DNA of 19,899 nt, taken from contig CAIRYL010000027.1 in NCBI GenBank assembly GCA_903882825.1, positions 1 to 19,899 of the forward strand, written 5' to 3'. Position numbers and translations under genes: made by a program. The stretch is from an uncultured Candidatus Peregrinibacteria bacterium (GTDB taxonomy: Bacteria > Patescibacteriota > Gracilibacteria > CAIRYL01). Numbering within the stretch: the stretch's first letter is position 1; each line of letters opens with the position of its first letter. Of this stretch, positions 1 through 6,712 are shown piece by piece. The notes under the pieces are model-generated. The model had not been told where the DNA came from, did not search any database, and saw nothing but the letters and a program-made list of their open reading frames with translations.

Positions 1-2
1 AT

Positions 3-989
3 ATTTGGAAAAATGATTTTTCAAAATCTCTTTCCCTCATTCAAAAAGCGAATCGTATTCTTGGAGAAAATCATCTCATACTTGCTCCTTCTTGTTCGCT
101 TTTATATGTTCCTATAACACTTGCCAATGAAAATAATATGGATGCTGAGATGAAGAGTTGGACAGCTTTTGCCACGGAAAAACTACAAGAAATTACGACA
201 CTTGCCGATTTAGCACTCAGTGAAAATGGAGATGAAGATCCTCGATATCATGAAAATCAAAGTTCTTTACAGTCTCGGTCACACAGTCCACGTATTTTTC
301 ATGATGGACTTTCTGAACCATCATCTTTAAAAAAAGAAATTCCATTTTTAGAATATTCAGTATTACAAAATCCTTTTCAAAAAAGGAAGATTCCTATCCC
401 CTCTGCATTTAAAAATATATTTCCATATCCGCAAGATTTTGATGTTATGAACAAAAAGAGAGAAATAGGCGAAATTTCTATGCACGAATTTCAAAAATAT
501 TTAGAAGAAGAAACGAGAAAATGCTTACAAATTCCAGAATTTATAGAATTAGAAATTATTTGCGATGATGACTCTTCTCAAAATAAAGATTCAGAGTACA
601 CCAGCATACAAATGAAAGGATGGATGGATACGGAAAATGGATGGATACAAACCTCTCGATTGGAATGGAGTAAACCACCTATTTTATTTGGAGATGTTTC
701 ACTTTCTCCCAGAGAAAATAATTTAGGGGTAACACCAGAAATTATTGTGGGACCACTCACCCTTTTATATAAAAGTTTTGTCCGAAATGATTACCCAATA
801 CAATACGTTGCAGAACAAATCGCGAGAGCATTACAAAAAGAAAGGCTACAAATAATACAAAAAACGGGAAAAGAAATAAAAATCACCGAACCATCATTTT
901 TGGAAATGCTTCCTTTGCGCAAAGCCAATATTGCAGAATATTTTAAATGGTCAGGCGCCTGTATAGATATTATTTTTGAAGAAAAATAA
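3..989 (+). CDS. MetE-like protein, 5' end outside window, lacks the zinc-site half of the catalytic barrel
   Basis: The frame is open from the window edge (codon at position 3) through ATG 138 to TAA 987-989, so the true start lies upstream. The first ~45 residues include SCSLLYVP and the segment around KSWTAFATEK, which match the end of the N-terminal domain of cobalamin-independent methionine synthase. The later part follows the C-terminal barrel: SRSHSPRIFH, a degenerate IFPYPQD where MetE has the GSFPQT region, NGWIQ...KPPILFGDVS, a VGPLTLLYKSF segment, and EPSFLEMLPLR. The protein stops about 20 residues after that, before the HxC motif and the downstream Glu and Cys that bind zinc in MetE. 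The Asp of MetE's IQIDEPA is Thr here (IKITEPS), and the HGE homocysteine-binding motif is not recognisable. No continuation appears after the stop in any frame. It is therefore a MetE homologue (known family) that is probably not a methionine synthase (inference). Confidence 0.8.
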   Translation: MWKNDFSKSLSLIQKANRILGENHLILAPSCSLLYVPITLANENNMDAEMKSWTAFATEKLQEITTLADLALSENGDEDPRYHENQSSLQSRSHSPRIFHDGLSEPSSLKKEIPFLEYSVLQNPFQKRKIPIPSAFKNIFPYPQDFDVMNKKREIGEISMHEFQKYLEEETRKCLQIPEFIELEIICDDDSSQNKDSEYTSIQMKGWMDTENGWIQTSRLEWSKPPILFGDVSLSPRENNLGVTPEIIVGPLTLLYKSFVRNDYPIQYVAEQIARALQKERLQIIQKTGKEIKITEPSFLEMLPLRKANIAEYFKWSGACIDIIFEEK

Positions 990-1051
990 ATTCGAATATC
1001 TGTTCTCTTCATTCTAACATTGTTCGATTCTCTTATTGAATATTTTATGTA

Positions 1052-2269
1052 TTATTCACTTCTCAGTGCATCTACAGGATCTAATCGACTTGCCTTTAGT
1101 GCTGGATAAAATCCAAAGAAAATCCCCACCGAAACCGAAAATACAAATGCAATAATCACTCCTGTCGTAGAATATACCAAATACCATCCTTCCAATTTAT
1201 TGAGAAGTGGAATAGCCGATTCTCCGACGGCAATCCCTATACTCCCTCCCAAAAGAGAAAGCATCATTGCTTCTAGCAAAAATTGGAGAAGAATATCTCC
1301 TTTTTTTGCACCAATTGCCTTTAAAATACCAATTTCTTTGGTTCGTTCTACAACAGTTACAAACATCACGTTCATAATTCCAATCCCAGAAACAATAAGA
1401 ACAATAGTCGCCACCGCCGTGAGAAGGATGGTAAGTGTTTGAGCCGAAGATTGAGCAGATGAAACCATGCTTCCCGCATCAAACATTCGAAAATCATCCT
1501 CGGCAGTGCTTTTAAGTTTATGATGTTCACGAAGAATTCCTGAAATTTCTTCCATTGCTGTAGGCAAAACACTTACAGAATTTGCCAAAAAAATCAGCAT
1601 AATACGCCCCTTACTTCCGAGAATACTTTTCTCAGCAGTGAGATATGGGACAAAAACACTGTCATCATAGGATGCCAATCGGGAGCTCACTCCATTTTTT
1701 GCTAAAACACCAATTACTTGAAATTTTTTTCCACTCACACTTACAATTTGACCAACCGCAGAAGAAACTTCGGCACCAAATAAATCTTTTGCAATGGTAT
1801 CTCCCAGAATAACAATTCTATCACGGGATCCATACTGCTGTGACGTGAAAAGTTCGCCTGTAGATAACTGAAGATTCACAGCAGAAAAAAAACTATTTTG
1901 CACTCCAATAACCGATTTTGATTCAGAAAATTTTCCAAAAGAAACTTCTGTATTTCCACTATATGAAGCAGTACCAGATCGAAGATTCTCAGAATCACTC
2001 ATGACCACCTCCACATCTCCTGCTTTTAATTTTGAACTTGCCGTTTGCCTCCCCCCACCTCCACCACCTCCACCACCGCCCATTACAAGAATAGACTCCA
2101 CGCTCATATTTTTATATTGTTCATTTATTTTTTCCTGTGCTCCGATACCAATTCCTACTACTGCAATAACAGTAGAAACACCAATAATAACCCCCAACAT
2201 AGAAAGGAGTGTTCTCATTTTATTCGCCATAAGCGCATCGAATGCCATCAAAAAATATTCAAGATTCAT
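1052..2269 (-). CDS. MacB/FtsX-type ABC transporter permease
   Basis: This 405-residue protein has the MacB architecture. One N-terminal membrane segment (about residues 18-42, MRTLLSMLGVIIGVSTVIAV) is followed by an extracytoplasmic MacB periplasmic-core-like domain. The C-terminal FtsX domain has three membrane segments (about residues 278-400), with the family signature VVERTKEIGILKAIGA after the first of them and ALKASRLDPVDALRSE at the end. MacB-type permeases do not form a classical channel; they transmit ATPase motion to an extracytoplasmic partner (known for the family). The gene follows the ATPase gene by 36 nt and is last in the operon of lipoprotein, fusion protein, ATPase and permease. 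It contains ten consecutive glycines soon after ILVM, encoded by a GGN repeat at 2051-2080. The start ATG 2269 gives the usual N-terminus; no good Shine-Dalgarno is visible. The substrate cannot be inferred. Confidence 0.93.
   Translation of the reverse strand: MNLEYFLMAFDALMANKMRTLLSMLGVIIGVSTVIAVVGIGIGAQEKINEQYKNMSVESILVMGGGGGGGGGGRQTASSKLKAGDVEVVMSDSENLRSGTASYSGNTEVSFGKFSESKSVIGVQNSFFSAVNLQLSTGELFTSQQYGSRDRIVILGDTIAKDLFGAEVSSAVGQIVSVSGKKFQVIGVLAKNGVSSRLASYDDSVFVPYLTAEKSILGSKGRIMLIFLANSVSVLPTAMEEISGILREHHKLKSTAEDDFRMFDAGSMVSSAQSSAQTLTILLTAVATIVLIVSGIGIMNVMFVTVVERTKEIGILKAIGAKKGDILLQFLLEAMMLSLLGGSIGIAVGESAIPLLNKLEGWYLVYSTTGVIIAFVFSVSVGIFFGFYPALKASRLDPVDALRSE
2051..2080 (-). repeat. Ten-glycine GGN microsatellite inside the permease gene
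   Basis: Ten successive GGN codons (GGC, GGT, GGA and GGG mixed) encode Gly10 near the start of the extracytoplasmic domain. The tract is imperfect at nucleotide level because third positions vary, which lowers its slippage potential. Glycine is favoured at this spot rather than the tract being a pure DNA repeat artefact. Confidence 0.85.
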
Positions 2270-2305
2270 ATTTTGGAAGAATTTGGAGCAAGAAAAATTA
2301 GAAAA

Positions 2306-3007
2306 TTAAGGAGAAACGTGATAATAATTATGATTCACAACTTTTCCATCCTTTAAAAATATAATTCTATCGGCATATTTTGCGACCTCAGGTGTATGTG
2401 TCACCATAATGATGGTTTTTCCTCTTTTTCGAAATTCTGTAAAAAGTTCCATCACTTCTATCCCCGTTTTACTATCAAGTGCTCCGGTTGGCTCATCTGC
2501 TAAAATAATTTCTGGATCATTTAAAAGCGCGCGAGCAATAGAAACCCGCTGTTGTTGCCCCCCTGAAAGTTCCGACGGTTTGTGACCCATGCGATCAGAA
2601 AGACCTATTTCAGTAAGAATTTGCCGTGCCTTTGATTCTCTCTGAGATACAGACATCCCATTATAAAACCCTGGAAGTGCAACATTTTTAAGCGCCGTCA
2701 TTTTTTGAATAAGATGAAACTGTTGAAAAATGAATCCCATCATTTTATTCCGAATAGTCGCCAGAGAAGTATCATCTCGAAGGGATGTAATATCTTGTCC
2801 TCCTAAAACATATTTTCCAGAATCCACGGAATGAAGACATCCTATTATATTTAAAAGTGTTGATTTCCCACTTCCACTTTCTCCCATCAGCACTACAAAT
2901 TCGTTTTCTTGGATTTCCAAATCTATTCCCCTTAAAACTGGAATTTTTTCTCCGTTTGAAAGAAAATATGATTTTTGAACGCCATCCATTTGAATAATGG
3001 AAGACAT
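2306..3007 (-). CDS. ABC transporter ATP-binding protein, MacB/LolD type
   Basis: This 233-residue ATPase has all nucleotide-binding motifs. Walker A is GESGSGKST (residues 42-50), the signature is LSGGQQQR (147-154), Walker B is IILADEPTG with D171 and E172, and the H-loop is VTHTPEV. The Q-loop lies in GFIFQQFHLI. The sequence style places it in the MacB/LolD/FtsE group, whose ATPases pair with FtsX-fold permeases (known). Its ATG (3007-3005) shares one base with the TAA of the upstream fusion-protein gene (TAATG), so translation is probably coupled. The cognate permease follows after 36 nt. The protein is cytosolic and should power the exporter formed with the two neighbouring gene products. 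Confidence 0.96.
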   Translation of the reverse strand: MSSIIQMDGVQKSYFLSNGEKIPVLRGIDLEIQENEFVVLMGESGSGKSTLLNIIGCLHSVDSGKYVLGGQDITSLRDDTSLATIRNKMMGFIFQQFHLIQKMTALKNVALPGFYNGMSVSQRESKARQILTEIGLSDRMGHKPSELSGGQQQRVSIARALLNDPEIILADEPTGALDSKTGIEVMELFTEFRKRGKTIIMVTHTPEVAKYADRIIFLKDGKVVNHNYYHVSP

Positions 3008-5061
3008 TATTTTTTATAAAGAATCACATCCCCTTCCTGTAATCCAGAAAGAACCTCTACCACTTTCCCATCAGTAAACCCCGTAAGTACCTCTCCAAAA
3101 CTTCCATCTTTCTTTTGTACCATTGGTTTTCCTTCTCTATTTTTTACAGCAGAGACGGGGATAGTGAGTACATTTTTAGTTTCTGATTGAATAAATTCAA
3201 TATATGCGGTCATCCCCTCTTTCATTCCTTCCGTATTTTTTTCAGTAATTTTGGTGGTCACAAGATAAGTCACAATTCCACTCGTAATGACTGCAGTATT
3301 CGCAATCGCGGTGACTTCTCCTTCTAGTTTTATACCATTTAGTGATTCAATCGTAATGTAAGCCTTTTGTCCTTTTTTAATTTTTGCAATATCTACTTCT
3401 TCCAAAGAAGTCTGTACTTCAAAATTATTTTCACTCAAAATAATAGCGGCAGGAGTAGTACTATCAGAACGAACCACTTCCCCTTCCTCAACATTCATCG
3501 TCATCACCTCTCCATCAATCGGAGAAATAAGTTCAACATTTTTTAAATCATCTTTTGCTTTTTGGAGCTGAATTTCCATGTTTTCTACCTGTTTTTGAAG
3601 ACTTAAAGTATCAATAGAACGGGGAGGTGCCTTTTTATCTCGTAATTGAGCCTCCGCAATAGCAACTTTTATTTCTGTTGTTTTTTCATCAATTTCGGCA
3701 TTTGCTTTTGCATTTTCTAGTTTTCTTTTAGCGCTTTGTAAATTTTGAATGGCTTCAAAAACCTGATCATTGCTTTTAAGTGAAGTAGTACCCATACTCG
3801 CTTCTTGTTTTTCTAAACTTTTTTGTACAGTTTGAAGTTTATTTTTTGCACTTAAAACCGCATTATCATCAGAAATCAATTGTTTTTGAGCATTCAGTTC
3901 CGCAATGTTAATATTTTGAATTGATTTTGTAAGAGTCCCAAGCATATTTTCTAATTTTGTTTTCTGAGAAAGAAAAGAATCCTTATATGTTTTGAGAGTA
4001 TCAGAAGAAAGTCCTGAACCAGTAGAAGTTTCATCAAATCCTTTTAAAATGGCATCAACAAGAGATATAGCAGAGGAAAACAATAATTTTATATTTTTTA
4101 TACGATCTAAAATATTTTCTTTTTGAGAAGAAAGTAAAAGAGATGATTCATCTTCATATTTTAAAAAGGATGTCTCTAATATTTTATATTCCGTTTCCAC
4201 CAGATTTCGCGTGCGTTGATTATTCCCTGAAAAATTTAAAATACCATATCCAACACCTCTTAAATCCAATACTAATGCTCCTTCGTTTAAAACATCTTTT
4301 ACATCACTGAGGGCAGTACTGGTTTCAATTTCTGCATTTTCATAGGCTTGTAATATTTTTTGTTCCACATCAAGAGTATTTGATACTTTATTTTTTTCTG
4401 CCATATCTACATTATTTTCCGCAATTTCAATGTCAAATTTCGCGGAAGTAATATCCGAATCAGTAACAATAGCAGAGGTAGAAGAAGAACTTTTTGCGTA
4501 TTTGAGATTTCTTTCAGCAAGACGAACACCACTTTCGGCATCCATGATATTGAGCTTATTATTCATTTTTGATTGATCAAGTGTTATTTTTGCGGTTTCT
4601 AAATTTCTTTCTACCGTAAAAATATCCAAGCTTGTTGTTCCCATTAGTTTTTCCTGTAAATTTGCGCGTGCTACTTCTACGGCTATTTCAGCTTTTCGAA
4701 GATCTAATTCCAAAGTATTTGTATCAAGTTTCGCAATAGTTTCACCGGCTTTCACATTTTCCCCTTCCCTACGTAAAACTTTTGTAATTTTACCGCCAAT
4801 CGCAAAAGAAAGCGCTACGTTGTCTGCATTTTTTACTGTCCCATCAGATTGAATCGCAACCGTAATATCGCCCTTTTGAACTGTATAATCAGCAAGCGCT
4901 ACAACCTCTGGAAGAGAAGAAGTATTCACTCCTGAAAAAAACCAAAAATATATCAAAATACCAGAGAGAAAAATACTTCCCAGAAAAAGGCGAAATGGGG
5001 AAATAAAACTCTTCCAACCCTTCGTATTCTGAGAGAGTTGAACAAGAAAAGGAGATTTCAT
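3007..5061 (-). CDS. HlyD/RND-type membrane-fusion (adaptor) protein of the MacB-like exporter
   Basis: The start is placed at ATG 5061, giving 684 residues. It overlaps the stop of the upstream lipoprotein gene as ATGA and begins MKSPFLVQLS directly before a single N-terminal membrane anchor (LFLGSIFLSGILIYFWFF). A longer frame to 5145 adds 28 residues that overlap the upstream gene and look unlike a protein start. After the anchor come the first half of a lipoyl-like domain (about DNVALSFAIGG to ETIAKLD), a very long alpha-helical hairpin of about 380 residues, the second lipoyl half (ISPIDGEVMTMNVEEGEVV), a beta-barrel domain and a membrane-proximal domain ending GLQEGDVILYKK. This is the MacA/YknX adaptor order (known). 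The helical hairpin is much longer than in MacA, and the protein is nearly twice the usual length. Its role is to bridge the permease to an extracytoplasmic partner or substrate. Confidence 0.92.
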   Translation of the reverse strand: MKSPFLVQLSQNTKGWKSFISPFRLFLGSIFLSGILIYFWFFSGVNTSSLPEVVALADYTVQKGDITVAIQSDGTVKNADNVALSFAIGGKITKVLRREGENVKAGETIAKLDTNTLELDLRKAEIAVEVARANLQEKLMGTTSLDIFTVERNLETAKITLDQSKMNNKLNIMDAESGVRLAERNLKYAKSSSSTSAIVTDSDITSAKFDIEIAENNVDMAEKNKVSNTLDVEQKILQAYENAEIETSTALSDVKDVLNEGALVLDLRGVGYGILNFSGNNQRTRNLVETEYKILETSFLKYEDESSLLLSSQKENILDRIKNIKLLFSSAISLVDAILKGFDETSTGSGLSSDTLKTYKDSFLSQKTKLENMLGTLTKSIQNINIAELNAQKQLISDDNAVLSAKNKLQTVQKSLEKQEASMGTTSLKSNDQVFEAIQNLQSAKRKLENAKANAEIDEKTTEIKVAIAEAQLRDKKAPPRSIDTLSLQKQVENMEIQLQKAKDDLKNVELISPIDGEVMTMNVEEGEVVRSDSTTPAAIILSENNFEVQTSLEEVDIAKIKKGQKAYITIESLNGIKLEGEVTAIANTAVITSGIVTYLVTTKITEKNTEGMKEGMTAYIEFIQSETKNVLTIPVSAVKNREGKPMVQKKDGSFGEVLTGFTDGKVVEVLSGLQEGDVILYKK

Positions 5062-5650
5062 GAAGCAGAGGGGGAAGAGGATTGAGAACGATTCCGAAGA
5101 ACAACCGTATTTGCAATAATTTTCCCATTTTGTTGGGTTGTCCACAAAGTAATATTCCCACCTATTTTTAAATCAGCTAAAGATGCTTCCGTAAATAAAG
5201 GTTTTCCGTCTGCACCACGAGACTCCTTTGCCATTAAAATTCCGACGGGAATAAGAATTTTTTCATCTTTTGTTGGAATTTTTGCCATCGCATCTCTCAT
5301 TTTTTGCCGATCTGAATCATTTATTTGTGGTCCTCCTGCCCCTCCACCTCCAAATCCACCAGGCATCCCACCGGTTAATCCGCCTCCAGGATTTGGTGCC
5401 ATTCCTCTTGCACTTTCTAATATTTTTTTACATCTTCCGGTATATTGGTCATATCACGTGTGGAAATAATTGCCTCATTTCCGACTAAAGATTTGAGTGT
5501 CCCTACTGTATTTGGCTGACTTGTAGGTTTCGTAAAGGAAAAAACTTCTAACGGAGATGAGGACGAATTTTCGTTTTGAGAAGATAGAGAACACCCCGAT
5601 AGAAATATCGAAAGGAGAAAAAATGGAATTGCCAAATAAAATTTTTTCAT
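5058..5650 (-). CDS. Small Gly-rich lipoprotein, split by a -1 frame change at A7
   Basis: Two adjacent frames read as one protein. Frame one starts at ATG 5650 with a lipoprotein signal peptide (MKKFYLAIPFFLLSIFLSGC, lipobox LSGC), continues through GTLKSLVGNEAIISTRD, and ends VKKY-stop at 5417. Frame two, opened by a -1 shift at the A7 run (5423-5429), reads KKILESARGMAPNPGGG, then a Gly-rich segment, DSDRQKMRDAM, ILIPVGILMAK, LKIGGNITLWTT and IIANTVVLRN, with the stop at 5058. The joined product would be 197 residues. GTLKSLVGNEAI and ITLWTTQQNGKIIANTVV resemble small beta strand-rich lipoproteins found beside such exporters (inference). A start at ATG 5692 is possible and lies after a purine-rich stretch. 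The gene is first in the exporter operon and overlaps the adaptor gene by ATGA. Programmed shifting, transcript slippage, mutation and sequencing error cannot be told apart here. Confidence 0.7.
5423..5429 (-). other. Slippery heptamer A-AAA-AAA in -1 frameshift register
   Basis: On the coding strand the codons are GTA AAA AAA TAT TAG, so the run is in the X-XXY-YYZ register used for -1 ribosomal frameshifting. Moving back one base at this run joins the lipoprotein start to the downstream frame without losing sense. A purine-rich GGAAG lies just upstream. An inverted repeat with CCAAATCC/GGATTTGG arms (5350-5357 and 5389-5396) and inner AGGC/GCCT pairing lies about 26 nt downstream, farther than classical stimulators. 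Confidence 0.6.
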
Positions 5651-5692
5651 AAAAAACATAAAAAAAGAGAAAATACAAAAGGTAATACGCAT

Positions 5693-6106
5693 TACTCGTT
5701 CTTTCTCTTTCACAAAAAATAAAATATTTTTATACTTTATTTCTCCCTTCCCATTTTTATTCAATTCCTTTTTCTTATCTCTGCTCGAGCATCTCCACAA
5801 TACAAATATCTCTCAATTTCTCCATTTTTATTCACTCCGTCACTGGTGTTACTCATAGATTTCCCTATTTTTATATCAATTTTTCAATATTTCCATCCAC
5901 GTCGCAAATAAAATATTTCATGAACAAGGGTGTATAGAATATAGTACAGTATGTTTTCCCTCCGTTACCACCTTATTCGCTTCTATTCTTGAGGAAAGAC
6001 TGAAAAAGCCAACCTCTACAAATAATCCCTTGAGAAAAAAGACTTCTGCAGACTTTCCTTGAATCTATAGTGGCTTTTTTTAATCTTGTAAAAATTATAA
6101 AAAAGG
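5693..6106. promoter_or_regulatory. Divergent intergenic region between the two export operons
   Basis: This region of about 410 bp lies between the leftward exporter operon and the rightward tetR operon, and no convincing ORF is seen in it. A TATAAA at 6096-6101 sits where a -10 element for the tetR operon could lie, which would put the transcript start at the edge of the palindrome (6107); no matching -35 is clear. AAAAAGCCA (6003-6011) and TGGCTTTTT (6071-6079) are inverted copies that could form a long-looped hairpin followed by T residues, with TCTGCAGA near its centre. For the leftward operon only weak promoter-like matches are visible around 5722-5764. Confidence 0.4.
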
Positions 6107-6136
6107 AAAACAATACCGACCGGTCGGTATTGTTTT
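6107..6136. promoter_or_regulatory. Perfect 30-bp palindromic operator for the TetR-family regulator
   Basis: The half-site is AAAACAATACCGACC and the second half is its exact reverse complement with no spacer, centred between 6121 and 6122. It ends two bases before the chosen tetR start ATG (6139). The core ACCGACCGGTCGGT resembles the ACCGNNCGGT-type operators known for many TetR-family repressors. Its position suggests direct autorepression. If transcription begins near 6107 the same sequence would also be the RNA leader and could fold into a hairpin over the start codon (inference). Confidence 0.88.
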
Positions 6137-6138
6137 AT

Positions 6139-6708
6139 ATGAAAACTCCTCACGGAAATACTCGGGAAATTATTATTAACACTGTAAAATCTCAGCTTCG
6201 TACTGGGGAAAGTACTATTTCTATGAGTCAAATTGCAAAAGCATCAAAAATAAGTAAATCATCTCTGTATTACTTTTTTACGGATAAAAACGATTTACTC
6301 GCAACCGTAGTACTATCACTTTTTGAAGAATGTGAACTCAGTACGGAAGACATTTTAGAAAGCACTCGTCCTGCAGATGAAAAATTGCTCTTTATGATGG
6401 AGGTAATGGCAGAAATGGCACAAAAAGAAAGTGCTATTACTCATTTTATTTTTCGAGAAATTCTTCGTGAAAATGCTATTTTTTTAAAAAAAATTTTTGA
6501 ACGACGAATTCTGAAGAAAAAACTATTTATAAAAATATTAGAAGAAGGAAAAAATTCCAACGTTTTTCGCACATTTGATTCTGAAAAAACCTCAGAAATT
6601 TTGCTAGGAATGCTTGATTTCTGTATCCTTACCAATGCGTTACCGGTTATTCCCCCTACTGATCATCAAAAATTATTTTCTCAACTCATTTTTCTTTTAC
6701 GTATTTAA
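6139..6708 (+). CDS. TetR/AcrR-family transcriptional regulator
   Basis: The protein has 189 residues from ATG 6139. An upstream GTG at 6070 would place the operator inside the coding region and adds unlikely sequence, so it is rejected. The N-terminal TetR DNA-binding domain covers about residues 7-55, with the helix-turn-helix in ISMSQIAKASKISKSSLYYFFTDK followed by the typical DLLATVV. The remaining ~130 residues are helical and form the ligand-binding and dimerisation part, which is too divergent to predict a ligand. The gene sits 2 bp downstream of a perfect palindrome and 4 bp upstream of the second membrane-fusion lipoprotein gene, so regulator and efflux component form one operon. The likely role is a local repressor released by a substrate of the exporter (inference from family behaviour). 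Confidence 0.92.
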   Translation: MKTPHGNTREIIINTVKSQLRTGESTISMSQIAKASKISKSSLYYFFTDKNDLLATVVLSLFEECELSTEDILESTRPADEKLLFMMEVMAEMAQKESAITHFIFREILRENAIFLKKIFERRILKKKLFIKILEEGKNSNVFRTFDSEKTSEILLGMLDFCILTNALPVIPPTDHQKLFSQLIFLLRI

Positions 6709-6712
6709 AAAT

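Noticed and set aside
2001..2356. Plus-strand proline-rich ORFs opposite the permease gene
   Set aside because: They are the antisense image of the Gly10 codon tract and the membrane segment.
5350..5396. Hairpin as a classical frameshift stimulator
   Set aside because: The arms pair well, but the spacing of about 26 nt from the slippery run is too large for the usual 5-9 nt. They also lie within Gly/Pro codon repeats that create such symmetry.
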